Source: Galbitalea sp036499165 (GTDB lineage Bacteria; Actinomycetota; Actinomycetes; Actinomycetales; Microbacteriaceae). Taken from it: a stretch of 7,514 nucleotides of DNA. The stretch is from assembly GCA_036499165.1 (NCBI GenBank), contig DASYEE010000048.1, positions 1 through 7,514 of the forward strand. Direction: 5' to 3'. Shown piece by piece: positions 1 to 6,190 of this stretch (the first letter of the stretch is position 1; every line of letters begins with the position of its first letter). Under the pieces are notes generated by a model. That model had not been told where the DNA came from, made no database searches, and saw only the letters and a list, made by a program, of their open reading frames with translations. The translations under genes were made by a program, and so were the position numbers.

Positions 1-1
1 C

Positions 2-307
2 CCCGGTCGCTCCGGCGGCGCGCGCGACGAGTACGAGCTGACCGCGCGCGGCGAGACGCTGTGGCCAGTCGTCTGGTCGCTCATCGTCTGGGGCAATGAC
101 AACTACATGCCCACTGGATCGCGCCGCATCGCGACCCACGAACCCTGCGGCACGCCACTGGACTCCCTCGGCTTCTGCGCCACCTGCCAGGTGACCCCCG
201 GGGCGCGCGACGTGGTGCTGCCGGCTCGCGATGCCGGCGCCGCGACCGATCCGGTCAGTCTGGCGATGACCCGCCCGCACCGACTGCTGGAGCCTCTCGC
301 GGTCTAG
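2..307 (+). CDS. HxlR-type winged-helix transcriptional regulator, C-terminal part (5' truncated by window)
   Basis: The frame is open from the window edge and 101 residues are visible. It begins in the wing and last helix of a winged helix-turn-helix domain: YELTARGETLWPVVWSLIVWG (residues 11-31 of the visible part) is the typical end of the HxlR domain, which binds DNA as a dimer. After it comes a Cys/His-rich tail, HEPCG followed by CATC (residues 46-62), a pattern common in longer HxlR proteins and possibly metal binding. The real start lies upstream; the ATG at 107 falls after the conserved domain and is not a start. The gene is convergent with the dehydrogenase. Its stop overlaps the left copy of the 18-bp repeat, so it probably belongs to the ancestral neighbourhood and not to the sugar cassette. 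HxlR proteins often respond to redox or electrophile signals; nothing here shows its effector. Confidence 0.8.
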   Translation, partial: PGRSGGARDEYELTARGETLWPVVWSLIVWGNDNYMPTGSRRIATHEPCGTPLDSLGFCATCQVTPGARDVVLPARDAGAATDPVSLAMTRPHRLLEPLAV

Positions 308-323
308 CCCTGCGTCAGCGGCT
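306..323 (+). repeat. 18-bp direct repeat, left copy
   Basis: AGCCCTGCGTCAGCGGCT is identical, in the same orientation, to 7304-7321; neighbouring bases on both sides differ. It starts inside the TAG stop of the HxlR gene (305-307). Read on the minus strand with adjacent bases it gives LKPLTQG followed by TAG, close to the LEPLTQG-TGA ending of the ChvE-like gene at the right copy. It may be the leftover 3' tip of that gene, separated when the cassette was inserted. Confidence 0.8.
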
Positions 324-335
324 TGAGGCGGCGTT

Positions 336-1097
336 CTAAAACAGCGTGTAGCCGCCGTCGATCGTCAAGATCGAACCAGTCATGAAGGAAGACGCGTCAC
401 TAGCCAAGAACACTATGGCAGGCCCGAGTTCCTCCGGCTCGCCGGCACGTTTAAGCGCGGCGTCATCGATCCAATACCGCTGGAACTCCGGCTTATGCAC
501 CTCCGAGTTCTCGGTGCGCATATAGCCCGGGGCGAGCGCATTCACTCGAACTCCGAGAGGACCCCATTCCGCAGCCAGACTCTTGGTCAGTTGGTGGACG
601 GCGGCCTTTGATGCGTTGTACGGCGGCTGCCACTGGGGTCGATTGACAATGTCCGCGGAGATGGACCCCACGTTGACAATGTTCCCCGAGCCCTGCGCGA
701 CGAATTGCCTGCCGAAGATCTGACACCCCAGCCAGACCCCGTCGACGTTCGTCCGCATGATGCGCGACCATTCGTCGTCGTTGATGGAAAGCGCCGGCTC
801 GTTGAGGAAAGCTCCAGCGTTGTTCACTAGCACGTCCACGCGGCCGAACTCCTCAAGAGTCACCTGCAGCGCTGATTCGAGGTCGGACCTCACCGTCACG
901 TCGACCGAGACAGTCAGGGCGCGCACACCATGTGCACGAATCTCGTCGGCCACGGCCCGCGACGCGTCAGACTCGCGTCCAGCGATCACCACGTGGGCAC
1001 CGGCCTCAGCCAGCGCAAGCGCGAAAATGCGCCCAAGGCCTCGTTGCGCGCCCGTGACCACCGCAACCCTGTCGTCCATCCGGAATTTCTCAAGCAT
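336..1097 (-). CDS. Classical SDR-family NAD(P)-dependent oxidoreductase (gluconate/polyol dehydrogenase-like)
   Basis: This 253-residue protein has the normal length and all marks of a classical short-chain dehydrogenase. They are the cofactor loop TGAQRGLG (15-22), NNAG (92-95), Asn117, catalytic Ser145, YNASK with Tyr160 and Lys164, and an IDGGY ending. The IVNRPQ...YNASKAAV stretch resembles the gluconate 5-dehydrogenase and D-arabinitol/sorbitol dehydrogenase branch, so the substrate is probably a sugar, sugar acid or polyol; the exact one cannot be read. It is cytoplasmic, with no signal peptide. I chose the ATG at 1097 because the protein then starts MLEKFRMDDRVAVVTG, as relatives do, with GAGGA just upstream. 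An open extension to 1151 would run through the predicted operator and lacks homology-like sequence. The gene is transcribed away from the binding-protein operon and has its own promoter and operator, which ties it to the same regulon. Confidence 0.92.
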   Translation of the reverse strand: MLEKFRMDDRVAVVTGAQRGLGRIFALALAEAGAHVVIAGRESDASRAVADEIRAHGVRALTVSVDVTVRSDLESALQVTLEEFGRVDVLVNNAGAFLNEPALSINDDEWSRIMRTNVDGVWLGCQIFGRQFVAQGSGNIVNVGSISADIVNRPQWQPPYNASKAAVHQLTKSLAAEWGPLGVRVNALAPGYMRTENSEVHKPEFQRYWIDDAALKRAGEPEELGPAIVFLASDASSFMTGSILTIDGGYTLF

Positions 1098-1101
1098 GGG
1101 T

Positions 1102-1106
1102 TCCTC
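1102..1106 (-). promoter_or_regulatory. Ribosome binding site of the dehydrogenase
   Basis: GAGGA on the minus strand, 4 nt before the ATG at 1097. The spacing is short but usable. It supports this start over the in-frame ATG at 1079 (MDDRVAVV) and over upstream starts. Confidence 0.55.
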
Positions 1107-1152
1107 GTCTTGCCTAGGGCATCGAACTGGCAAGCGGTTCGGCGCCCTCAAT

Positions 1153-1166
1153 GCGAATCGATTTTC
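1153..1166 (-). promoter_or_regulatory. LacI-type operator in front of the dehydrogenase gene
   Basis: The minus strand reads GAAAATCGATTCGC. It matches 12 of 14 positions of the perfect palindrome GCGAATCGATTCGC found before the lacI-like gene (7242-7255). It lies 4 nt downstream of the predicted -10 box of the dehydrogenase promoter, where a bound repressor would block initiation or early elongation. The central CG suits insertion of the hinge-helix leucine of LacI proteins. Confidence 0.75.
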
Positions 1167-1170
1167 TCAC

Positions 1171-1200
1171 AAGATATGGGCGCACCCTCAGGACTGTCAA
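1171..1200 (-). promoter_or_regulatory. Predicted sigma-70-type promoter of the dehydrogenase gene
   Basis: On the minus strand there is a perfect -35 TTGACA (1195-1200), an 18-bp spacer and -10 TATCTT (1171-1176). Transcription would start near 1164, inside the operator at 1153-1166. Its -35 is 30 bp from the -35 of the opposing promoter. Assigned by consensus only. Confidence 0.6.
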
Positions 1201-1230
1201 CTCGAACTCTGCCCCCGAACAAAGTCATTC

Positions 1231-1260
1231 TTGACAACTCTGAGCGACCACACCTAGTTT
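1231..1260 (+). promoter_or_regulatory. Predicted sigma-70-type promoter of the transport/GH172 operon
   Basis: Perfect -35 TTGACA (1231-1236), 18-bp spacer and a weaker -10 TAGTTT (1255-1260). The two tandem operators start 2 nt after the -10 box. The layout mirrors the opposing dehydrogenase promoter, which raises confidence in both. Confidence 0.55.
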
Positions 1261-1262
1261 TG

Positions 1263-1276
1263 GAAAAACGATTCGC
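1263..1276 (+). promoter_or_regulatory. LacI-type operator 1 of the transport operon
   Basis: GAAAAACGATTCGC has the same right half (CGATTCGC) as the palindrome before the lacI-like gene and a degenerate left half. It is directly followed, with no gap, by a second copy of the motif. Confidence 0.7.
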
Positions 1277-1290
1277 AGAAAACGATTCGC
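1277..1290 (+). promoter_or_regulatory. LacI-type operator 2 of the transport operon
   Basis: AGAAAACGATTCGC abuts operator 1; AAAACGATTCGC repeats exactly with a 14-bp period (1265-1276 and 1279-1290). A tandem pair downstream of the -10 would give repressor dimers access to neighbouring sites and could tighten repression. The 14-bp shift puts the sites on different faces of the helix, so simultaneous full occupancy is uncertain. Confidence 0.7.
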
Positions 1291-1298
1291 TAAACCGT

Positions 1299-1314
1299 GG
1301 ATGCTCCTGCATCC
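1299..1314 (+). other. Small hairpin in the 5' leader of the transport operon
   Basis: GGATGC-TCCT-GCATCC forms a perfect 6-bp stem with a 4-nt loop in the untranslated leader, after the operators and 34 nt before the start codon. It could protect the mRNA 5' end or be chance; no ribosome-site sequestration is evident. Confidence 0.3.
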
Positions 1315-1338
1315 TGGTAGTCCTGCTTGATCATCATT

Positions 1339-1342
1339 GGAG
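1339..1342 (+). promoter_or_regulatory. Ribosome binding site deciding the binding-protein start
   Basis: GGAG lies 6 nt before the ATG at 1349. The in-frame TTG at 1337 overlaps this site, so TTG cannot be the start; ATG at 1349 is favoured. Confidence 0.75.
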
Positions 1343-1348
1343 ATTGTC

Positions 1349-2659
1349 ATGTACAAAGCAGCCAGCACCCCCCTCCGGAGGCGGACAGTCACCGCTCTCG
1401 CGGCGACGGCCGCCACGGTCGCATTCCTCCTCGCCGGATGCTCCGGCACTTCCGGATCCGACGCGAAGACCACCATTACGTTGTCGATGCAGCAAACCGA
1501 TGTGAAGAAGGGCGACCCGACGACGTGGGCGATCGTCCAAGCTTTCGAGAAGAAGTACCCCAACATCACGGTGACGGTGACCGGTCAGCCGGTCGCGCAG
1601 CACAATCAGGCGATCGATGTTGCAGCACAGAGCAACACGCTGCCGACAGTGTTTTGGCTGTTCAGCGCTGACACCGGCAAGAAGCTCACCAAGGCTGGCG
1701 CGCTCCTCGATCTCGGCCCGATCCTCAAGGACGAAGGGCTGACGTCCAAGTTCAACACCACCGTGCTCAACAGTTTCAAGGAGGGCAGCACCCAGTTCGG
1801 CGTGCCGTATCAAGCTCTGCTGACCGGGTTCTATGTCAACAAGAAGATCCTCTCGGACAACGGGCTCAAGCAGCCGGTCACTTGGGACGATCTGGTCAAC
1901 GTGGCGAAGGTGCTCAGCGGCAAGGGGATCACGACGATCTCCAACGGGGCGAGCCAGTCTTCGTTCAGTGTCTGGGCCTTCCTGACCTGCCTCGATCGCT
2001 TCGGGTACGACGACGTGATCCAGGACATCCTGTCGGGCAAGGCCAGCTACGATAACCCGGACTTCCTGAAGTTCTATCAGGCCCTTGCCGAGTTGCAGAA
2101 AGCTGGAGCGTTCTCGTCGAACGTCGCCACACAGACCTATGACCAGGCCGTCAGCGACTTCGCCAACGGCAAGGCGGCCTTCCTTGACTCGGGTGTCTGG
2201 GCTTCGGGCCAGCTGCAGTCCTCGCCCGTCGGGGCGGACACTGGCTTCTGGGTGGGGCCGCAGTTCTCCAACGGAGTTGGCGAACAGAACATCGTGATGA
2301 ACGTAGTCGGTGCCCCTTTGGCGGTCAGCGCACAGGTCAAGAAGGGCAGCGCCGAGTACAAGGCGGTCGAGAAGTTCATCGGCTTCTACTACAGCGACGC
2401 GGGGCAGCAGATCTTCGCTGACAACGGTCAGCCGCCGGTGACGACCGTCTCACCGAAGGTCGCAGCGACGAACACTGTCTTCCAGTCCGTTCTGGATGCT
2501 GCCAAGGGATTGGCCGTGCCGCTCGCGCAGCCCGACCAGTACCTCTCGACCGCGAGTCAGAACGTCATGTACGACAGCATCTACGGCGTCATCGAAGGTC
2601 AGTTGACTCCGGAGGCAGCAGTGGACATGGTTCAGAAGGCCATCGCGGCCAATAAGTAA
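1349..2659 (+). CDS. ABC transporter sugar-binding lipoprotein (SBP_bac_1 type, CUT1)
   Basis: The protein has 436 residues. It opens with a lipoprotein signal: basic RRR (10-12), a hydrophobic stretch (15-29) and lipobox LLAGC with Cys31 as the predicted lipidated residue. The mature protein would therefore be anchored outside the membrane. The rest has the size and pattern of carbohydrate-binding proteins of the UgpB/MalE group, for example TTWAIVQAFEKKYPNITVTV (58-77) near the N-terminus and an FxNGKAAFLDSG-like motif mid-protein. It captures a sugar, probably an oligosaccharide, and delivers it to the two permeases encoded next. The ligand cannot be read from sequence; the GH172 enzyme at the end of the operon suggests a furanose-containing saccharide. 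It is first in its operon and separated from the permeases by a strong hairpin, which would let it be made in excess. Confidence 0.93.
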   Translation: MYKAASTPLRRRTVTALAATAATVAFLLAGCSGTSGSDAKTTITLSMQQTDVKKGDPTTWAIVQAFEKKYPNITVTVTGQPVAQHNQAIDVAAQSNTLPTVFWLFSADTGKKLTKAGALLDLGPILKDEGLTSKFNTTVLNSFKEGSTQFGVPYQALLTGFYVNKKILSDNGLKQPVTWDDLVNVAKVLSGKGITTISNGASQSSFSVWAFLTCLDRFGYDDVIQDILSGKASYDNPDFLKFYQALAELQKAGAFSSNVATQTYDQAVSDFANGKAAFLDSGVWASGQLQSSPVGADTGFWVGPQFSNGVGEQNIVMNVVGAPLAVSAQVKKGSAEYKAVEKFIGFYYSDAGQQIFADNGQPPVTTVSPKVAATNTVFQSVLDAAKGLAVPLAQPDQYLSTASQNVMYDSIYGVIEGQLTPEAAVDMVQKAIAANK

Positions 2660-2664
2660 CACTC

Positions 2665-2706
2665 GCTCACCTGCTCGGGGGCTGGCTTTCCCCCGAGCAG
2701 GTGAGC
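2665..2706 (+). other. Intercistronic hairpin after the binding-protein gene
   Basis: A perfect 17-bp inverted repeat has arms at 2665-2681 and 2690-2706 and an 8-nt loop (CTGGCTTT), starting 5 nt after the binding-protein stop. No run of T follows, so it is not a classical intrinsic terminator. Comparable stems between binding-protein and permease genes protect the upstream mRNA from 3' decay or give partial termination, making the binding protein more abundant than the membrane subunits. That role is inferred here. Confidence 0.7.
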
Positions 2707-2737
2707 TCATCCAGACGCACACTTAGAGGATCCACAC

Positions 2738-3616
2738 ATGACCTGGCTGAGCTCCCGGTGGAAGATCGCGGTGATGGTCATCCCAGCCCTGGTCTTCTTC
2801 ACCGTCTTCGTCGTATATCCCGTCGGATACTCGGCGTATTACAGCCTCACGGACTTCATCGGATTCGGGGCGGCCAAGTTCGTCGGCGCGGCCAACTACG
2901 CGAACCTGTTCGCTGACCCGCTGTTCTGGACATCGCTTCGCAATACCGTCGTCATCCTGCTCATCAGCGTCCTTCTTTTGATCCCGCTGTCATTCCTCCT
3001 TGCGCTCCTGCTGCGCAGACCGTTCCGCGGGGCGAGAATTCTGCGGGCTCTCGTCTTCGCGCCCGGCATCATTGCACCAATCCTCGTCGGTCTCATCTGG
3101 GTGTTCATTCTGGATCCGAAGATCGGCTTGGTGAATCAGCTCCTGACCCGAGCGGGCGTTACGGATCCACCAACCTGGATCGGCGGATCGACCCTCGGGC
3201 CGATCTCGATCGCCCTGGTCTTCATCTGGAGCACCCTCGGCTTCGCCATGACAATCTTCTACGCGGGACTTCAACTGCTTCCCGCCGACGTGCTCGAGGC
3301 CAGTTCGCTCGACGGGGCCGGCTCGGTCAAGCAGGCGTGGAACATCACGATCCCCCTCATGAAGGAGACCTTCGCGATCACAACCGTGCTCGTGGTGACC
3401 AACGTGTTCAAGATCTTCGAACTGGTCTATCAACTCACCGGCGGCGGGCCGATCCACAAGTCGGAGACCCTGGTCAGCTACATGTACTACATCACCTTCA
3501 CCAGCCAGCAGTACGGACCCGGGATGGCCTTCGCCGTGATCATCACCCTGCTGGGAGCCCTCGTCTCGGTGGGCTATCTGATCCTGCTTCGCGGACGCAA
3601 GGATGTGGTGGCATGA
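2738..3616 (+). CDS. ABC sugar transporter permease, MalF/UgpA-like
   Basis: This 292-residue inner-membrane protein has about six hydrophobic segments (roughly 11-31, 68-92, 104-126, 155-180, 212-232, 263-284). The EAA loop of binding-protein-dependent permeases is present: EASSLDGAG at 187-195 with Pro206 following. This loop docks on the ATPase subunit. Length and arrangement fit the first permease of CUT1 sugar transporters, and it would form a heterodimer with the next gene product to make the channel. GAGGA at 2726-2730, 7 nt before the ATG, supports the start. Its stop overlaps the next start as ATGA, implying translational coupling and 1:1 synthesis. No ATPase gene follows; such transporters in actinobacteria often share a general MsiK-type ATPase encoded elsewhere (established knowledge, not visible here). 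Confidence 0.93.
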   Translation: MTWLSSRWKIAVMVIPALVFFTVFVVYPVGYSAYYSLTDFIGFGAAKFVGAANYANLFADPLFWTSLRNTVVILLISVLLLIPLSFLLALLLRRPFRGARILRALVFAPGIIAPILVGLIWVFILDPKIGLVNQLLTRAGVTDPPTWIGGSTLGPISIALVFIWSTLGFAMTIFYAGLQLLPADVLEASSLDGAGSVKQAWNITIPLMKETFAITTVLVVTNVFKIFELVYQLTGGGPIHKSETLVSYMYYITFTSQQYGPGMAFAVIITLLGALVSVGYLILLRGRKDVVA

Positions 3617-4479
3617 CTGCCGTAGCGACTGCCCCGGGGCGGCGACCGCGACGCGGCCGGGTTGCGTTGCTCATCGCGGGTGCGGCGGCCTACCTGATCA
3701 CCTTCGCGGTTCTTCTGCCGCTGCTCTGGATCGCGGTGCTCTCATTCCAGCCCAACTCACGCATCCTGTCGGATCCGCTGTCGCCGACCTCGTTCAACCT
3801 CGACAACTACATCAACGTGTTCACGACTGTGCCGCTCGCCTCGATGTACGGCAACACTCTGATCCTTGCGCTGGTCTCGGTAACGATCGGCACGGTGATC
3901 TCGTTCATGTCGTCGTTCGCCCTGACGCGAATGGTGTTCCTCCGGCGCCCCCTGCAGTCAGGGCTGCGCCTGTACCTGCTTGCCGGGCTCGCGATCCCGA
4001 TCTACATCCTGCTGTTCCCGGTGTACCGGCTGGACATCGCGCTCGGGGTATTCGGCACATACGCTGCGCTGATCCTTCCGTACATCGCCGTCACGATCCC
4101 GTTCAACACCCTCCTTCTCACGGGATTCCTGCGCGACTTCCCGCCAGAGCTTGAGGAAGCCGCCATCATCGACGGAGTCGGGCTGTGGCGCATGTGCTGG
4201 TCGGTTGTCGTCCCGCTCATGCGTCCCGTCTTCGCGACGATCCTCATCTTCAATGTGATTTACGTGTTCAACGAGTACCCGTTTGCCTCGATCCTCATCA
4301 ACAACCCGGCGATGACGACGGTCTCACTGGCCGTGTCCCAGTTCCAAGGGCAGTACAGCACCGACTACGGCGCGATGATGGCGGCAAGCACGATCATCTT
4401 GATCCCGCAGCTCGTGATCTACGCCATCTTCCAGAAGCAGGTCGTCGCCGGTATGACCGTCGGTGCGGTCAAGGGATGA
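3613..4479 (+). CDS. ABC sugar transporter permease, MalG/UgpE-like
   Basis: The 288-residue integral membrane protein has a short basic N-terminus (RRPRRGR, 10-16) and about six hydrophobic segments. Its EAA loop is at about 181-201: EEAAIIDGVG followed by VVVPLMRP. It is the second half of the CUT1 permease pair. I start it at the ATG at 3613, which overlaps the stop of the preceding permease (ATGA). The frame is open further upstream, but that part only shadows the first permease in another frame. A second ATGA overlap at its end links it to the GH172 gene, so permeases and hydrolase should be translated in a coupled series. Typical length, with no missing motif seen. Confidence 0.93.
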   Translation: MTAVATAPGRRPRRGRVALLIAGAAAYLITFAVLLPLLWIAVLSFQPNSRILSDPLSPTSFNLDNYINVFTTVPLASMYGNTLILALVSVTIGTVISFMSSFALTRMVFLRRPLQSGLRLYLLAGLAIPIYILLFPVYRLDIALGVFGTYAALILPYIAVTIPFNTLLLTGFLRDFPPELEEAAIIDGVGLWRMCWSVVVPLMRPVFATILIFNVIYVFNEYPFASILINNPAMTTVSLAVSQFQGQYSTDYGAMMAASTIILIPQLVIYAIFQKQVVAGMTVGAVKG

Positions 4480-5543
4480 CCTGGATGCCACGATCCGGCC
4501 GATCCCTTGCCGACCTGCCATGGGCGGGTCCGTTGGTGACGCGCCAGATCTCGCCCGAGAATCCGGACGGCGCCCGGGGAGCCGGAGCGATGACCGTTCC
4601 GAATCCGTCCGACCCCGACCTGCCGCACAGCGTTCACGCGGTGAACCTGGGGCGCGGATATAAGGTCCGGCCCTTCATCCGCGTCGGGGCCGGCGAGCGC
4701 CGAACGATTGCGGCAATCGCCGGAGCCGGGGTTGTGACGAACTTCTTCCTCACCAGTAACATCGTCGATCTGAGCGATCTCTGGTTGGACATCCGGTGGG
4801 ACGGCGAGAGCAAACCTTCGGTATCGGTGAACATCGCCTCGTTCTTCTGCCTGGGCGGCCCGGGGCAGCACCACGAGGTGGCCTCGATCCCGATCAACGT
4901 CGGACCGGTGCGAGGCTGCTCAAGCTCGTGGGCAATGCCCTTCCGTGAGGGCGCCGTGTTCGAACTCGAGAATCGCGGCTCGACCGACGCCGAGGTGGTG
5001 GCGTACAAGGTCACCTACGAGGAACGCTCGGTCACCGACGTTCCACCGTCACGATTCCGGGCCATGACGACCTCGGGTCACCCGACGACCCCCGACTTCG
5101 AGGTCGACGTGCTGACGGCAATCGGACGAGGGTTGATCGTCGGCACGTCGATCAACTGGCGGGCTATGCGACCACGCTGGTGGGGCGAGGGCGAGATCAA
5201 GGTCTACCTCGGCAACGATGATTTCCCGACGCTCGTCGATACCGGGACCGAGGATTACTTCGGCGGCGCGTGGGGTTTTGGACGCGACACGACCTTCCTC
5301 CGGAATGGTCCGGAGGGCGAGCGCCCATACGCGGGGCTCTACGCTGGGGCGCCCTACCTGGAATCCAACGAGGGGTATCCGCGCGAGATCGTGCTATACC
5401 GTTGGCACATCAACGATCCGATCGGGTTCGACGATGGTGTGCGGCTTGCGGTGCAAGTCATGGGTATCGGTCCCGACGGCAAGTACGAGCTGAGGGATGA
5501 CGAGCTCACGGCAACCGGGTACTGGTACGCGATCGCACCCTGA
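4476..5543 (+). CDS. DUF2961 / glycoside hydrolase family 172 protein, cytoplasmic
   Basis: The 355 residues show the DUF2961 pattern in order: ISPENPDGARGAGAM (25-39), LGRGYKVRP (58-66), a GAGVVTNFFLTS segment (83-94), IRWDGESKPSVSV (106-118), FFCLG (123-127), MPF (154-156), WWGEGE (235-240), DTGTEDYF (255-262) and YRWHINDPI (308-316). DUF2961 was reclassified as GH172 after Bifidobacterium dentium alpha-fructofuranosidase/difructose dianhydride I synthase was characterised; related members release D-arabinofuranose. From memory, the B. dentium catalytic pair is Glu270 and Glu291. Here Glu238 in GEGE and Glu259 in GTEDY have the same 21-residue spacing, so the enzyme looks active. There is no signal peptide, so it would cleave an imported saccharide in the cytoplasm. 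The ATGA overlap with the MalG-like gene favours the start at 4476. An ATG at 4485, nine nt after AAGGG, is an alternative that changes only three residues. The exact substrate is unknown. Confidence 0.88.
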   Translation: MTWMPRSGRSLADLPWAGPLVTRQISPENPDGARGAGAMTVPNPSDPDLPHSVHAVNLGRGYKVRPFIRVGAGERRTIAAIAGAGVVTNFFLTSNIVDLSDLWLDIRWDGESKPSVSVNIASFFCLGGPGQHHEVASIPINVGPVRGCSSSWAMPFREGAVFELENRGSTDAEVVAYKVTYEERSVTDVPPSRFRAMTTSGHPTTPDFEVDVLTAIGRGLIVGTSINWRAMRPRWWGEGEIKVYLGNDDFPTLVDTGTEDYFGGAWGFGRDTTFLRNGPEGERPYAGLYAGAPYLESNEGYPREIVLYRWHINDPIGFDDGVRLAVQVMGIGPDGKYELRDDELTATGYWYAIAP

Positions 5544-5556
5544 CCTGGCGGGTCAG
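5540..5556. terminator. Possible weak bidirectional hairpin between convergent genes
   Basis: CTGACC-TGGCG-GGTCAG is a 6-bp perfect stem with a 5-nt loop. It contains the TGA stop of the GH172 gene on one arm and the TGA stop of the kinase (TCA on +) on the other. No T-run on either side, so any terminator function is weak or absent. The two coding regions are only 9 bp apart. Confidence 0.3.
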
Positions 5557-6188
5557 CCGTTGACGACGATCATGTCCGCCGCATCGCGGCTCTCGGCGAT
5601 CAATGCCGCGTTCGCTTCGTCAGGTCCGCTCGCCCACGACCTCGCGTACTCCGGGTCCTTACCGAACTCGATGTGCCTCGCGGTAAGGCGACTGAGGCGG
5701 ACGTCGTGCGGCCCGTCGACGTACCACGCGGCGTCCAGCTTTCCCCTCACCGCCGTCCAGCCCTCGCGAGCCGTGAGGAGATAGTTGCCTTCTGTGATGA
5801 TGATGCGCGACGACCTCGGGATCGCGATATCACCTGCGATCGGCTCATCGAGCTGTCGATCGAAGCTCGGCGAGTAGACCGTCTCCTCCTCATTCTGGCG
5901 AAGCCGGTCAAGGAGCGACAGGTAGCCGAACACATCGAAGGTATCCGGACTGCCTTTCTGCGACGAGCGCCCCAGTTCTGCCAGCATCCGGTTCGAGAGG
6001 TGGTACCCGTCCAGAGGCAGGAGCGAACTGAAAGGACCAAGAAGATCGACCAGACGGGACGCGATGGTCGACTTTCCCACTCCAGGGGGGCCCGCGATCC
6101 CGATGATGACCCGTCGTCCAGCGCCGGCCTGAATCGACCTCGCACGGTCGGCGAGGTCGGCGAGATCTGCGACCCCGATGAACGTCAT
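5553..6188 (-). CDS. P-loop sugar/nucleoside kinase, FrcK/YggC-like (CoaA/uridine kinase superfamily)
   Basis: This 211-residue cytoplasmic protein has Walker A GPPGVGKST (33-41), the substrate-site motif LPLDGYHLSN with Asp60 (57-66), KGSPDTFD (78-85), SPSFDRQLDEPIAGD (106-120), EGNYLL (133-138) and RLTARH further on. This motif order is that of the nucleoside/nucleotide kinase group that includes E. coli YggC and rhizobial FrcK, which sits in fructose transport loci. It likely phosphorylates a sugar or related product of the pathway with ATP; the substrate is not deducible. I start it at the ATG at 6188, two nt after the repressor stop. A GTG at 6230 would add 14 unconserved residues inside the repressor gene. 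No clear Shine-Dalgarno is seen, so translation probably depends on coupling to the repressor gene. Co-transcription places it under the cassette's own regulator. Confidence 0.85.
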   Translation of the reverse strand: MTFIGVADLADLADRARSIQAGAGRRVIIGIAGPPGVGKSTIASRLVDLLGPFSSLLPLDGYHLSNRMLAELGRSSQKGSPDTFDVFGYLSLLDRLRQNEEETVYSPSFDRQLDEPIAGDIAIPRSSRIIITEGNYLLTAREGWTAVRGKLDAAWYVDGPHDVRLSRLTARHIEFGKDPEYARSWASGPDEANAALIAESRDAADMIVVNG

Positions 6189-6190
6189 GG

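Noticed and set aside
1337..1348. TTG start 12 nt upstream of the chosen binding-protein start
   Set aside because: It overlaps the GGAG ribosome site that serves the ATG at 1349; the lipoprotein signal is complete from 1349.
757..1505. Plus-strand open frames over the dehydrogenase and the divergent control region
   Set aside because: They cross the promoters and operators, show no recognisable domain, and oppose a well-supported dehydrogenase.
4185..4475. In-frame upstream extension of the GH172 gene
   Set aside because: It lies wholly inside the MalG-like permease gene in another frame and has no DUF2961-like sequence; the ATGA overlap at 4476 is a natural start.
4705..4719. Palindrome CGATTGC-G-GCAATCG inside the GH172 gene, partly like the operators
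   Set aside because: It has a different centre and lacks the CGATTCGC half-site; it lies within conserved coding sequence and is probably chance.
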